Position numbers and translations under genes: made by a program
Assembly (NCBI GenBank): GCA_964582545.1
Contig: CAZOSB010000010.1
Coordinates: 1 to 64,000 of the forward strand
Source of the DNA: JAVVUJ01 sp964582545
GTDB lineage: Bacteria > Bacillota > Clostridia > Peptostreptococcales > Anaerovoracaceae
Length of the DNA: 64,000 nucleotides
Direction of reading: 5' to 3'
Shown here: piece after piece, positions 16,668 to 25,863 of the stretch
How positions within the stretch are numbered: the first letter of the stretch is position 1
Layout of the letters: every line of letters begins with the position of its first letter
Notes under the pieces: model-generated
The model's input: the letters and a program-made list of their open reading frames with translations, nothing else
Told to the model about the DNA's origin: nothing
Database searches by the model: none

Positions 16668-17957
16668 ATGAATACTTACACACTATTAAACGAAAACTTT
16701 GGAATTGATAAAGAAATATTAGACATCGTCCTTGAGGCAGAATCTCAACTGAAGCCAATCTTCGATAAATTAGAGGATATCATGGCTTTTAATCAATATA
16801 AAGTATTGGATGTTTTCCAAAAGTGCAAAATTACCGATATGCATTTTGGTTGGAATACCGGATATGGCTACGACGATCCCGGTCGAGAAGCTTTGGAAAA
16901 GGTCTATGCCATGCTTTTTAAGACAGAAGCCGCTTTGGTAAGACCTATCATCGTAAACGGAACTCATGCATTAACTTTAACTTTAACGGGAATACTGAGA
17001 CCGGGAGATGAATTGATCTACTGCACCGGAGCTCCTTACGATACTTTGGAAGAGGTAATCGGCATCCGAGGAGAGGGCAAAGGCTCCCTCAAGGAATATG
17101 GAGTGACCTATAAGCAAGTGGAACTGACAGATGAGGGCAACATTGACTTTGAGGCTTTAAGAAAAGCCATTTCTCCCAAGACAAAGATGGTTACGGTGCA
17201 AAGGGCCACAGGATATGGGTGGAGAAAAGCCATCACAATCAGCCAAATCGCCGCTGTGAAAGAATTTTTGAACTCGGTGAACCCAGACATCGTTTTAATG
17301 ACTGATAACTGCTACGGAGAGTTTTTGGATACAAAGGAACCCACTGAAGTTGGAGCGGATGTGGTCGCCGGATCCCTCATTAAAAATCCAGGGGGTGGAC
17401 TGGCTCTCACCGGTGGATATATCGCAGGTAGAAAAGATCTCATCGAAAAGATTTCCTATAGGATGACCTCTCCGGGAATCGGTGGAGAATGTGGTCTCAC
17501 CTTCGGGCAGACAAGGGCTATGTTTCAAGGTCTTTTTATCGCACCGAAGGTAGTAAACGGTGCTGTCAAAGGAGCCATACTCTGTGCGAAAGTATTTGAA
17601 AACTTGGGATATGACGTCTGCCCAAAACCTGACGATGAGCGAAGTGACATCATCGAAGCAGTGAAATTAGGAAGCCCTGAAGCAGTGGTTGCTTTTTGCC
17701 AAGGAATTCAGGCAGCTGCCCCCATTGATTCCCATGTGAACCCTATGCCTTGGGATATGCCGGGATATGAAGATCCCGTAGTAATGGCAGCAGGAGCCTT
17801 TGTACAAGGTTCTTCCATCGAGCTCAGTGCAGATGCGCCCATCAGATCCCCGTATATCGTATATTTTCAGGGGGGATTGACTTATGAACATTCAAAATTC
17901 GGTGTTATAAAAGCTTTAGAGGCTGTAAGGAAAATACATGAAAAAAACGAAATCTAA
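16668..17957 (+). CDS. methionine gamma-lyase / aluminium-resistance family PLP protein (YnbB-like)
   Basis: The 429-residue fold-type I PLP enzyme has GWNTGYGYDDPGREALEKVYA, the substrate-side GTHALTLTLTG, VLMTDNCYGEF (PLP Asp) and the Schiff-base Lys in AGSLIKNPGGG (~240). These are diagnostic of the family annotated as aluminium resistance or methionine gamma-lyase family proteins. The true substrate is not settled for the family. AAAGAAAGG precedes the ATG. The last 20 bases overlap the TVP38 gene. Confidence 0.9.
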   Translation: MNTYTLLNENFGIDKEILDIVLEAESQLKPIFDKLEDIMAFNQYKVLDVFQKCKITDMHFGWNTGYGYDDPGREALEKVYAMLFKTEAALVRPIIVNGTHALTLTLTGILRPGDELIYCTGAPYDTLEEVIGIRGEGKGSLKEYGVTYKQVELTDEGNIDFEALRKAISPKTKMVTVQRATGYGWRKAITISQIAAVKEFLNSVNPDIVLMTDNCYGEFLDTKEPTEVGADVVAGSLIKNPGGGLALTGGYIAGRKDLIEKISYRMTSPGIGGECGLTFGQTRAMFQGLFIAPKVVNGAVKGAILCAKVFENLGYDVCPKPDDERSDIIEAVKLGSPEAVVAFCQGIQAAAPIDSHVNPMPWDMPGYEDPVVMAAGAFVQGSSIELSADAPIRSPYIVYFQGGLTYEHSKFGVIKALEAVRKIHEKNEI

Positions 17958-18651
17958 CAAATGGATTGCCATTGCAAAGTTAATAGTGCTGCTGCTTATC
18001 GTTGTCGGAATTCCGATGTTTATTTATTACATGTTTCCTGATTTCATAAAACAGTTTAAAACCATGGAAGGTGTAAATGCCTTCTTAGCACAGTATAAGA
18101 CTGCAAGTATTTTCATCTATATCGCTTTACAAGCTATTCAAATTATTATTTCCGTTATTCCCGGGCAAATCCTGCAGTTCTCTGCAGGATATGCCTACGC
18201 CTTTTGGTTAGGTTATCTCTATTCCATGATAGGTATTTTTTTCGGAACCGTCCTTACCTTTTACTTGGCAAAAACGCTGGGAACGGATGCCATGTATGCA
18301 ATCTTTGGAGAAAAAAAGATTGACAAATTTATCAAAATTCTCAACAGTAAAAAAGCTTATGTTATTATTTTTGTGCTTTATGTGGTTCCCGGTTTCCCCA
18401 AGGACTTAATTACTTATGCAGCAGGAGTTTCCAATATTAAGCTAAAGCCCTTTCTCATCATCGCCTTAGTAGGTCGAACACCAGCTTTGATGGGTACCAT
18501 CTTGATGGGGAGCATGTTCCGAAACGGCAGCTATTTAGGGTTGATTATTTTAGGAATAATCGTAGCCGTTATATGTGTTTTATGCTTTATAAAAAGAGAG
18601 AAGCTGATGGATTTGGCGGACAAGGCTTACGATAAATTATTAAAGATATAA
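17938..18651 (+). CDS. TVP38/TMEM64 (VTT domain) membrane protein
   Basis: The 237-residue protein has five or six hydrophobic helices. The VTT/DedA-like core is visible as VIPGQILQFSAGYAYAFWLGY, then GIFFGTVLTFYLAKTLG, then VVPGFPKDLITYAAG. Bacterial members are implicated in lipid or small-molecule transport across the membrane. The start lies inside the lyase gene, implying co-translation. Confidence 0.9.
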   Translation: MKKTKSNKWIAIAKLIVLLLIVVGIPMFIYYMFPDFIKQFKTMEGVNAFLAQYKTASIFIYIALQAIQIIISVIPGQILQFSAGYAYAFWLGYLYSMIGIFFGTVLTFYLAKTLGTDAMYAIFGEKKIDKFIKILNSKKAYVIIFVLYVVPGFPKDLITYAAGVSNIKLKPFLIIALVGRTPALMGTILMGSMFRNGSYLGLIILGIIVAVICVLCFIKREKLMDLADKAYDKLLKI

Positions 18652-18815
18652 GAAAAGATTTTTTCTTCATAGTTGCGTGAAAATTATCTCAAAACGTGAC
18701 AATTTCATCTGATTAAACTCTGTATTTCATTTTATTTTCAAGTTCTAAATTTAGTAATACCTTTTCTGATTTTTTCATATGTTTAATGATATAAAAAAAC
18801 AGGAGGTGATTTCAC

Positions 18816-19199
18816 TTGGCCATAGGCTATTTTTCAGCTCAGGTCTTTACTTCGAGAAGCATTATCCCCATAGAAGGTGCGACTATTACCGTATCTATAG
18901 AATCGGAGAAGGGAAGAGAAATAAAGGGGTTTAGAACCACCAATACAGAAGGATTATCCACATCTATAGAGTTAGAAACTCCGGATATAGATCTCTCATT
19001 GTCACCTTCCAAAGCAAAACCTTTTACTTCTTGTACGGTTAAAATTTATCACCCTGATTACTATGTACTGCTAATTGATGGTGCTCAAGTTTTTGCTGAA
19101 CAAAAGAGTATTCAAAGGGTTGGATTAGTTCCTTTAAAAGAATTTGAGGATCTTAACAATCAATTGGTGGAATTTCAGGTACCGCCACAGGATTTATAA
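18816..19199 (+). CDS. small beta-sandwich protein (carboxypeptidase regulatory-like), spore cell-wall cluster
   Basis: A TTG start at 18816 follows a strong CAGGAGGTGA site. The 127 residues contain IEGATITVSIE and GFRTTNTEGLSTSIEL, typical of carboxypeptidase-regulatory/Cna-B-like beta-sandwiches, which bind or display surface proteins. No signal peptide is present, as expected for a mother-cell or forespore-made spore protein. CATATGTT at about 18777-18784 is a weak match to a sigma-E/sigma-K type -10. Similar small proteins are found next to SpoIID/peptidoglycan-binding genes in Clostridia. Confidence 0.75.
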   Translation: MAIGYFSAQVFTSRSIIPIEGATITVSIESEKGREIKGFRTTNTEGLSTSIELETPDIDLSLSPSKAKPFTSCTVKIYHPDYYVLLIDGAQVFAEQKSIQRVGLVPLKEFEDLNNQLVEFQVPPQDL

Positions 19200-19311
19200 A
19201 GAACGTGGAAATGACGGAATCAAAGTTTCCTATTTCCATAGGTCGCCCGCAAGGGGCGACTCCTCGCAAGGTACGTTCTTTGATATTTCGTCATATCGTC
19301 TTTGACGATAT
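19198..19311 (+). other. structured intergenic element, possible RNA three-way junction
   Basis: An outer 9-bp stem pairs 19198-19206 with 19273-19281. It encloses a GGAAAT/ATTTCC stem (19207-19212 with 19232-19237) and a GC-rich 7-bp hairpin with loop GCAAG (19242-19248 with 19254-19260). A further 8-bp hairpin (19293-19300 with 19304-19311, loop TTT) follows. CGCAAGG occurs twice. It lies between two genes of one cluster, 38 bases before the next start. Confidence 0.55.
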
Positions 19312-19349
19312 TTCCTACATATTAATAAAAAAGAGAGGAGCTCATTTGT

Positions 19350-20792
19350 ATGGCAGCATCAAAACCTTACATCCCTGAATATATCACCGTTCATTTAGGT
19401 ACCCCCGACAGCAATGCACAAAATGTAACAATTCCGTTTGTGGATTACATAAAAAATGTAGCATCCAGCGAAATTTATCCCACTTGGTCCATTTCTGCCA
19501 TTAATGCCAATATACTGGCACAGATATCTTTTGCCTTAAACAGGGTATATTTGGAATATTATCCCAGCCGGGGTTATAATTTTAATATTACCAATACAAC
19601 AGCTTTTGATCAAAGCTTTAATCAGGGGAAAACCATCTTTGATAACATCGATAAAATTGTAAATGAAATGTTTACTGATTATATAAGGCGAAAGGGCTTT
19701 ATAGAGCCTTTATCTGCCAAATATTGCAATGGAACCACATCCACCTGTGCGGGGTTGTCTCAGTGGGGAAGCGAATCCCTAGCACAAGAGGGCAAAAACT
19801 CGGTGGAAATTCTACAATATTATTATGGTGATAATATAGAAATTGTAATCGATGCATCTGTGGGAAGCATTATTCCTTCCTATCCGGGAACACCCTTTAG
19901 AAGGGGCAGCAGCGGTCAAGATGTAAAAAGAATTCAGGCCAGCTTAAATAGAGTTTCCCAAAACTATCCACTCATTCCAAAGATTAACCCCGTAGATGGA
20001 ATTTTTGAACTTAATACAGAGAATTCTGTAAAGGTGTTTCAACAAATATTTAATCTTACCCAAGATGGCATAGTGGGAAAAGCCACCTGGTATAAACTTC
20101 TAAACATCTATGTGGGTGTAACAAAATTAGGGGAACTGGAGTCAGAAGGTCAAAAAATCTTTGGAAAGTCACTGGAATACCCTGATGCATTAAAAGCGGG
20201 AGATACCGGCGAAAAAGTAACGATTTTACAATTTTTCTTATCAGTATTGTCACAATTTTATGAAAATTTACCATTTCTTGAGATTACAGGCATTTATGAT
20301 CAACAAACTATCAATGCTGTGGATGCCTTTCAACTAAACAACAATATCTTTGAATCAGGGGAAGTGGGGGCGTATACTTGGAATTTGATTTATGCTTGTT
20401 ACCAAGGAATCATCGATACTGTATTTGCTACCAATCTTGGAAGAACCATCACGGCAGATCCATATCCGGGAGAAGTTCTAAAACTTGGGTCTAAAGGGGA
20501 TAGTGTAAGGACGTTGCAACAATATATCAATCGAATATCACTGGCAATTATGGAAATTTCTCCAGTAAAGGTGACAGGTGTCTTTGAAACAGAGACTCAA
20601 CGATCAGTAAAACAATATGAACAGTATCAAGGCTTACCAGTTACCGGCGTAGTGAACAGAGTGGTATGGAATGAACTAATCAACACTTACAAAGATGTTA
20701 TATCTATTACCGCTGCATCACCTAGGCAATACCCAGGATTTGTCTTGAAATTAGGTGCACAAGATCCAAATGAAATTCAGGGGAAAATTTAG
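19350..20792 (+). CDS. SpoIID-type protein with three peptidoglycan-binding domains
   Basis: The 480-residue protein begins with a SpoIID/LytB-like region (about 15-165): FVDYIKNVASSEIYPTW holds the likely catalytic Glu, then AINANILAQISFALNRVYLE and LSQWGSESLAQEGKNSVEILQYYYG. Three PG_binding_1 repeats follow at about 185-255, 272-350 and 370-450, each with a DG-x-G-x-x-T-W end. SpoIID is a lytic transglycosylase of engulfment; this cytosolic-looking version without signal peptide resembles clostridial spore-associated proteins. GAGAGGAG precedes the ATG. Confidence 0.85.
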   Translation: MAASKPYIPEYITVHLGTPDSNAQNVTIPFVDYIKNVASSEIYPTWSISAINANILAQISFALNRVYLEYYPSRGYNFNITNTTAFDQSFNQGKTIFDNIDKIVNEMFTDYIRRKGFIEPLSAKYCNGTTSTCAGLSQWGSESLAQEGKNSVEILQYYYGDNIEIVIDASVGSIIPSYPGTPFRRGSSGQDVKRIQASLNRVSQNYPLIPKINPVDGIFELNTENSVKVFQQIFNLTQDGIVGKATWYKLLNIYVGVTKLGELESEGQKIFGKSLEYPDALKAGDTGEKVTILQFFLSVLSQFYENLPFLEITGIYDQQTINAVDAFQLNNNIFESGEVGAYTWNLIYACYQGIIDTVFATNLGRTITADPYPGEVLKLGSKGDSVRTLQQYINRISLAIMEISPVKVTGVFETETQRSVKQYEQYQGLPVTGVVNRVVWNELINTYKDVISITAASPRQYPGFVLKLGAQDPNEIQGKI

Positions 20793-20807
20793 AGAGGAGA
20801 GTAAAAT

Positions 20808-21332
20808 ATGAATACGCCAAGCACCGTTATACCTATTGCAGGAAATTCTGTAAGAAGTTTACAAACTTTTCTAAGGACAATATCCAGCCAATATACCAAT
20901 GCTCCCTTGATGATACCCGACGGCATATACGGCGAACAGACAAGAACGGCAGTAATCGCATTTCAAAAGGCATTTAGCTTACCACAAACAGGAGAGGTAG
21001 ATTACATCTGTTGGACAAAAATTTTAGAGGTTTACGACATTGCTATAAACAATTCAAAGGTTCATAGAGAAGTGGTGATTCTCCACCCAAAACAAGGCGC
21101 TATGATCCTAGGAAACACGGGACCTCACGTTTATGCTGTTCAAGGTGTTCTCATGGCAATCAGCAATCACTATTCCAATATAAGTGAGGTCGCAGCAACG
21201 GGCACCTTTGATGGGGATTCTGTAAAAGTTGTAAAGCAAATTCAAAAATACTCAGGATTAGAGGAAACGGGGAAATTAGACAGAGAGACTTGGGATGAAG
21301 TTTCAAAGTTATACGAGCATATAAATGCTTAA
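20808..21332 (+). CDS. peptidoglycan-binding domain protein, two repeats
   Basis: The 174-residue protein consists almost entirely of two PG_binding_1 domains (about 8-80 and 95-170), recognised by IPDGIYGEQTRTAVIAFQK and TGEVDYICW, then TGTFDGDSVKVVKQIQKYSG. No signal peptide. It starts 15 bases after the SpoIID-type gene with AGAGAGGAGAG upstream, and its repeats resemble those of that gene, so it may have split from it. It probably binds spore peptidoglycan. Confidence 0.85.
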   Translation: MNTPSTVIPIAGNSVRSLQTFLRTISSQYTNAPLMIPDGIYGEQTRTAVIAFQKAFSLPQTGEVDYICWTKILEVYDIAINNSKVHREVVILHPKQGAMILGNTGPHVYAVQGVLMAISNHYSNISEVAATGTFDGDSVKVVKQIQKYSGLEETGKLDRETWDEVSKLYEHINA

Positions 21333-21510
21333 TAAGATGGGAAATAATTTTCCGCTTGCCTACATGAAGAAAAATTTTTCCGGAATTTTCAGTCATTAGA
21401 ATCGTTAATTCGTTTGAATATTCGAAAAAATTTACATTGATTATTTTTAATTAAACTTAATAGATTGAAAAATAAAGATTTATTATATTTTTTTAGAGCT
21501 TTATTTTTTT

Positions 21511-21526
21511 TGGCATGCCATTTGCT
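21511..21526 (+). promoter_or_regulatory. sigma-54 (-24/-12) promoter
   Basis: TGGCATGCCATTTGCT matches the sigma-54 consensus TGGCAY-R-N4-TTGCW at every defined position, with GG and GC elements correctly spaced. It lies 51 bases before the first permease start. A sigma-54 activator gene is encoded at 25844-27244 in the same unit. An 8-bp palindrome GAATATTC is at about 21416-21423, in the region where an enhancer could lie. Confidence 0.85.
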
Positions 21527-21576
21527 TATTTAGAGTTCGTTCTTTATAATTTAAAATATCGAAGGAGGAAATATTC

Positions 21577-23001
21577 ATGTCAACAGAACAAGTTAAATTA
21601 CAAAAAGCTTTTAGTACCAAAGACGTTCTAGCACTGGCTTTTGGGACTATGATCGGCTGGGGTTGGATTATGCTGTCAGGTAAGTGGGCGGCAGATGCAG
21701 GGATGGCTGGGGCCATACTCGCCTATATGATCGGCGCATTACTCTGTGTTTTCGTAGGACTTACCTATGCGGAGTTAACTCCTGCTATTCCCTGTACAGG
21801 TGGTGGTGTTGTCTTTTCTTATAAGGCAATGGGTTACTGGCCTTCTGTTTTAGCTGGGCTTGCTACCGCTTTTGCATATCTGGGTGTTGCCTGTTGGGAA
21901 GGACCGGCTTTTGCTACAGCCGTTAACTACGTTATTCCCATACCTGCGGTAGGATACCTGTGGACCATTGAAGGCTTTGACATCTATGCATCTTGGGCTC
22001 TGGTTGCCATTGTAGCTGCAATTATCATTACATATGTAAACTATAAAGGTGCAAAACAAGCTGCTGTTTTCCAAACTATCGCTACAGGCGGAGTCATCTG
22101 TGTAGGATTGGTATTTTTAACCGGCGGAGTTTTCATGGGTGACATAAGTAATACGAAGCCATTATTTACAGACTTTGCAGGATTCGGTGCAGTACTGCTC
22201 ATGGTACCTGCTATGTTTGTAGGTTTTGACGTTATTCCACAGTCCGCAGGGGAAATGAATGTACCTCTGAAAAAAATTCCTTCCATTTTGATTCTATCCA
22301 TCTGTGCAGCAGCTGCTTGGTATATGTTAATGATCTTTGCCACTTGCTTCTCCGCTCCTACAGACATTAGAGTCAACGGTGTAATTCCTGTAGCGGATTC
22401 TATGGCCTATGCTTTTGGTAGTCCAATTTGGGGTAAAATTTGTATCATCGGCGCAGTTTGCGGAATTCTTACAAGCTGGAACGGCTTCCTATACGGTGGT
22501 GCCCGTGTACTTTATGCCCTTGCACATGCAAAGATGCTTCCTGCAGGGTTAGGAAAACTCCATCCAAAGCACAATACACCTTCCAATGCAGTATTACTTT
22601 GTGGGTTCTTATCCACACTATCCTGCTTCTTAGGAAAAGGTGCGCTTGTTTGGTTCGTTGACGCTAGCTCATTCGGTGTAGTAGTCATGTACTCTATGGT
22701 AGTGCTATCTTTTATCTTCCTGAGAAAGAACGCTCCCGATATGCCTCGTCCGTATAAAGTGCCTGCCGGCGGTTTTGTAGGCTTTATGGCAGTATTGGTA
22801 TCATTGTTCTTCCTGTATCTGTATCTTCCATTCGGACCTGCTCCATTGCTTCCTATTGAATGGGTATTTGTAGCAGTATGGTTTGTATTTGGTTTTGGAT
22901 TAGCTATTTATGCTAAAATGAAATACAGTGATGTTACTGAGCAGGAAAGAAGATTATTGCTATTCGGAGAAGAATATGCCGAAATTGAAAATAAACAATA
23001 A
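21577..23001 (+). CDS. APC-family amino acid permease (first of two paralogues)
   Basis: The 474-residue protein has about 12 hydrophobic helices. The opening LALAFGTMIGWGWIMLSG carries the Gly-rich unwound helix 1 of APC transporters. AFVGFDVIPQSAGEMN is the helix 6 region. AGGAGG precedes the ATG. Close similarity to the next gene in helix 1, helix 2 (GLTYAELTPA) and the C-terminal tail (RRLLLFGEEYAEIE) shows a tandem duplication. Substrate is probably an amino acid or amine. It follows the sigma-54 promoter. Confidence 0.92.
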   Translation: MSTEQVKLQKAFSTKDVLALAFGTMIGWGWIMLSGKWAADAGMAGAILAYMIGALLCVFVGLTYAELTPAIPCTGGGVVFSYKAMGYWPSVLAGLATAFAYLGVACWEGPAFATAVNYVIPIPAVGYLWTIEGFDIYASWALVAIVAAIIITYVNYKGAKQAAVFQTIATGGVICVGLVFLTGGVFMGDISNTKPLFTDFAGFGAVLLMVPAMFVGFDVIPQSAGEMNVPLKKIPSILILSICAAAAWYMLMIFATCFSAPTDIRVNGVIPVADSMAYAFGSPIWGKICIIGAVCGILTSWNGFLYGGARVLYALAHAKMLPAGLGKLHPKHNTPSNAVLLCGFLSTLSCFLGKGALVWFVDASSFGVVVMYSMVVLSFIFLRKNAPDMPRPYKVPAGGFVGFMAVLVSLFFLYLYLPFGPAPLLPIEWVFVAVWFVFGFGLAIYAKMKYSDVTEQERRLLLFGEEYAEIENKQ

Positions 23002-23035
23002 CACAATTGACAAATCAACAAATATATATTAGTTG

Positions 23036-23079
23036 TAGACTTTCATCCTTTTTTCTCTTGAAAAAAGGATGAAAGTCTA
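23036..23079 (+). terminator. perfect 20-bp hairpin between the permeases
   Basis: Arms 23036-23055 and 23060-23079 are perfectly complementary with a TCTT loop. The stem contains a T6/A6 block next to the loop, and there is no T-tract after it, so termination would be incomplete; partial read-through could set the ratio of the two permeases. Confidence 0.65.
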
Positions 23080-23092
23080 ATAAAATAGATAA

Positions 23093-23131
23093 AGGAATTC
23101 ATTGAAATAATCAAGGTTTCAGTGAATTCCT
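23093..23131 (+). repeat. second inverted repeat upstream of permease 2
   Basis: Arms 23093-23107 and 23117-23131 pair over 15 positions with one G-T wobble and a 9-base loop. A short T run (TATTTTT) follows at about 23137-23143, so it could act as a second terminator or as a leader structure for the downstream permease. Confidence 0.6.
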
Positions 23132-23159
23132 ATATGTATTTTTAATCGAAAGGAATTTT

Positions 23160-24587
23160 ATGACAGTTCAAAGGCAAAGCTTAAGTAAGGTATTAGGACG
23201 TACGGATGTAATCGCATTGGCGTTCGGTACCATGGTAGGCTGGGGATGGATCATGTTGGCAGGTACTTGGATTAGCAAAGCCGGATTATTAGGCGCTATA
23301 CTGGCATTTGGCGCAGGTACCCTCCTATGTATCCTTGTGGGACTAACCTATGCGGAGCTTACAGCTGCGCTGCCCCTGGCCGGCGGGGAAATGGTGTATT
23401 CCTACAGGGCCGGTGGGTTTCTATTTTCCTGGTTTTCCAGTTGGACCACAGCGTTGGCTTATATTGGAGTGGCCGCATGGGAGAGCATTGCCATAGCTAC
23501 AGCCATAGATTATATGTTTCCTCTACCCAACACATACATCATCTGGACTGTATCGGGAAACCCCGTTTCTATCGTTTGGACAACAGTGGGAGTCTTGTGT
23601 GCTATATTGTTGTGTGTATTAAATTACTTTGGAACAAAACCATCAGCGATCTTTCAGGTTATGGCCACCTCTGCTATAACCTTAGTTGGTTTTATCTTTC
23701 TTTTTGGAAGCTTCACCTATGGAGAAATAGGAAATGTGGGACCTCTGGTAAAGGACAACCTAGGCTTGTTTTCCGTATTTCTTGTGGTTCCGTCCATGCT
23801 CATAGGGTTTGATACCATTCCTCAATCTGCGGAAGAAATGAATTTGCCTAAAAGGGAGATCGGTAGAGCTTTAGTGGTTTCCATCATCATGGGTGGAGTT
23901 TGGTACATTCTGATGATGATAGGAATTGCGCTTTCGGCTCCCGAGTCAGTGAGAGACAGCGCCTTGGTACCGGTGGCAGATAGCATGGCCTATAATTTCG
24001 GTTCCAAGGAGTTTGGGAATTTACTGATTTTGGGTGGCATATTTGCCATCCTTACAAGCTGGAATGGCTTTATCTTAGGCGCCACAAGGATTATATTTGC
24101 CATGGGCCGTGCGAAAATGCTCCCCGCCGTATTCGGCAAGCTACATCCAAAATATCAAACCCCTACAGCGGCCATTATTCTGGTAGGTGCCATCTGCGCT
24201 CTCGGTCCTTTCTTTGGGAAGTATGCATTAATTTGGTTGGTGAACATCAGCGCTTTTGCTGCCATATTAGCTTATCTCACAGTGGCCGTATCCTTTTTTA
24301 TACTTCGAGAAAAAGAACCGGAACTCATTAGACCTTTTCAAGTTAAATTTGGGAAAATTATTGCGTTTTTAGTAGTGTTTTTTACAGTAGCCGCAACTAT
24401 CATGTTTATTTTCCCTTCATCATTATCCTTAAAATGGCCTTATGAGTGGATTATCATTATCATTTGGTATATCATAGGGATTATTTTAGCTATAAGAGCT
24501 AAATTTTTTATGATGCAAGATTTGCATCAAACAGAATTATTAATTTTTGGAGATGCTTATGCTAGGGTTCACACAAATGAAAAATAA
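23160..24587 (+). CDS. APC-family amino acid permease (second paralogue)
   Basis: The 475-residue protein is paralogous to the upstream permease along its whole length (IALAFGTMVGWGWIMLAG, GLTYAELTAALPLAGGEMVYSY, IGFDTIPQSAEEMN, tail ELLIFGDAYARV). About 12 transmembrane helices. GAAAGGAATTTT precedes the ATG. Its end overlaps the histidine kinase start, which ties transport to signalling. I see no separate sigma-54 site upstream. Confidence 0.92.
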   Translation: MTVQRQSLSKVLGRTDVIALAFGTMVGWGWIMLAGTWISKAGLLGAILAFGAGTLLCILVGLTYAELTAALPLAGGEMVYSYRAGGFLFSWFSSWTTALAYIGVAAWESIAIATAIDYMFPLPNTYIIWTVSGNPVSIVWTTVGVLCAILLCVLNYFGTKPSAIFQVMATSAITLVGFIFLFGSFTYGEIGNVGPLVKDNLGLFSVFLVVPSMLIGFDTIPQSAEEMNLPKREIGRALVVSIIMGGVWYILMMIGIALSAPESVRDSALVPVADSMAYNFGSKEFGNLLILGGIFAILTSWNGFILGATRIIFAMGRAKMLPAVFGKLHPKYQTPTAAIILVGAICALGPFFGKYALIWLVNISAFAAILAYLTVAVSFFILREKEPELIRPFQVKFGKIIAFLVVFFTVAATIMFIFPSSLSLKWPYEWIIIIIWYIIGIILAIRAKFFMMQDLHQTELLIFGDAYARVHTNEK

Positions 24588-25863
24588 ATTTTTATTAACA
24601 GCAATTATCATATTGATTTTTGCTATGGTTATTTATAATTATTTATCCCCCCAAAACGATAAGGTCGTAGAAAGCTCTGGAATGCTTTTTGTCATCGTAT
24701 TAGCCTCTGTCCTGTGTGTTTTTTACATTTTTTACAGCAGTAATAAGACGTTATATGAAGAGCTGGCCTCTAGAATGGATCAGATTATCGACAGTAAAAA
24801 TGAGTTACAGGCTACCTTTGACGGTATCTCCTATGCTATGGTGGAGATAGATTTAGAGGGGAATATCATCAACTTTAATCGCGTTTTCCGATCCTATTTG
24901 GCTGATAAAGAAACGGTGGTAATGGGAAAGAGCTTCATCGACGTAATTAAAAGTGAGTTTGAAAATACGGAAGAAATTCAGCAGATGGTTTCCAGTGCAG
25001 TTTCTGCAGGCACGGAGCTAAAGGCTCAGTTTGTTCAAGGAAAAAAATATTATAATTTCAGTATTTTTCCTATCAAAAATTCTCGTGAAAAAACCACGAA
25101 GGTTTTGGTGATCATACAGGACATTACACGGGAGAAAACAGCGGAAAGGCAGATGCTTCAGGACAATAAGATGATCGCAGTAGGGCAGTTGGCCGCCGGT
25201 GTTGCCCATGAAATCAGAAACCCCTTGGGTTTAATAAGAAATTACTGCTATGTATTAAAGAATTCTGATTCCAACAATGAAAAAGCCATAGAAATTATTG
25301 AAAAAGCAGTGGATAAGTCTGGTAGAATCATTGAAAACTTATTGAATTTTTCCAGAATATCAAGCGATAATAAAAAGGTTATCAATTTAAAGCAACATAT
25401 TAAATCAGTGTTATTGCTCCATCGAAGTCAAGCAGAAGAATCCAATATTACCTTAACTTTAAATTGTGATGATAATATTCATGTTTATATTTTAACAGAA
25501 TCATTGGAGCTGGTATTAATCAACTTATTGTTAAATGCGATGGATGCCATCAAGTCAAAAAATGAAAATTTTCAGGAAAACGCCATAAGTATACATTGCT
25601 TTTCGGATAATGAAAATGTTATGATTGTTGTTGAAGACACGGGGGAGGGTATCCCCGCAGATATTCAAGATGATATCTTCAATCCTTTTTTTACCACGAG
25701 AGAGAAAAGAGATGGTAACGGCCTTGGCCTTTATATTGTATACAACGAAGTTAAAAAAATGAACGGAGAAATCTCTGTAGAAAGTGCGACCGGAAAAGGA
25801 ACCAAATTTACATTAAAAATACCTAACCCGGAGGTTATGAACGATGACATTAAAAACTTTTAA
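24559..25863 (+). CDS. PAS-domain sensor histidine kinase (NtrB type)
   Basis: Two transmembrane helices (about 10-30 and 44-65) are followed by a PAS domain (about 78-185; ISYAMVEIDLEGNIINFN), the HisKA box AAGVAHEIRNPLG with the phosphorylated His, and an HATPase domain with the N box ELVLINLLLNAMDAI, DTGEGIP and GNGLGLYIV. There is almost no extracellular loop, so it probably senses an internal or membrane signal, or the permease itself. The start may be 24559 (GGAG six bases before) or 24577. It overlaps permease 2 and the regulator. Confidence 0.93.
   Translation: MLGFTQMKNKFLLTAIIILIFAMVIYNYLSPQNDKVVESSGMLFVIVLASVLCVFYIFYSSNKTLYEELASRMDQIIDSKNELQATFDGISYAMVEIDLEGNIINFNRVFRSYLADKETVVMGKSFIDVIKSEFENTEEIQQMVSSAVSAGTELKAQFVQGKKYYNFSIFPIKNSREKTTKVLVIIQDITREKTAERQMLQDNKMIAVGQLAAGVAHEIRNPLGLIRNYCYVLKNSDSNNEKAIEIIEKAVDKSGRIIENLLNFSRISSDNKKVINLKQHIKSVLLLHRSQAEESNITLTLNCDDNIHVYILTESLELVLINLLLNAMDAIKSKNENFQENAISIHCFSDNENVMIVVEDTGEGIPADIQDDIFNPFFTTREKRDGNGLGLYIVYNEVKKMNGEISVESATGKGTKFTLKIPNPEVMNDDIKNF

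Noticed and set aside
8350..18784. Shared TTTTCATATGTTTAAT text at about 8355 and 18775 as a common promoter
   Set aside because: Only two copies, both in AT-rich spacers before unrelated genes; one could be a sporulation -10, but there is no shared -35.
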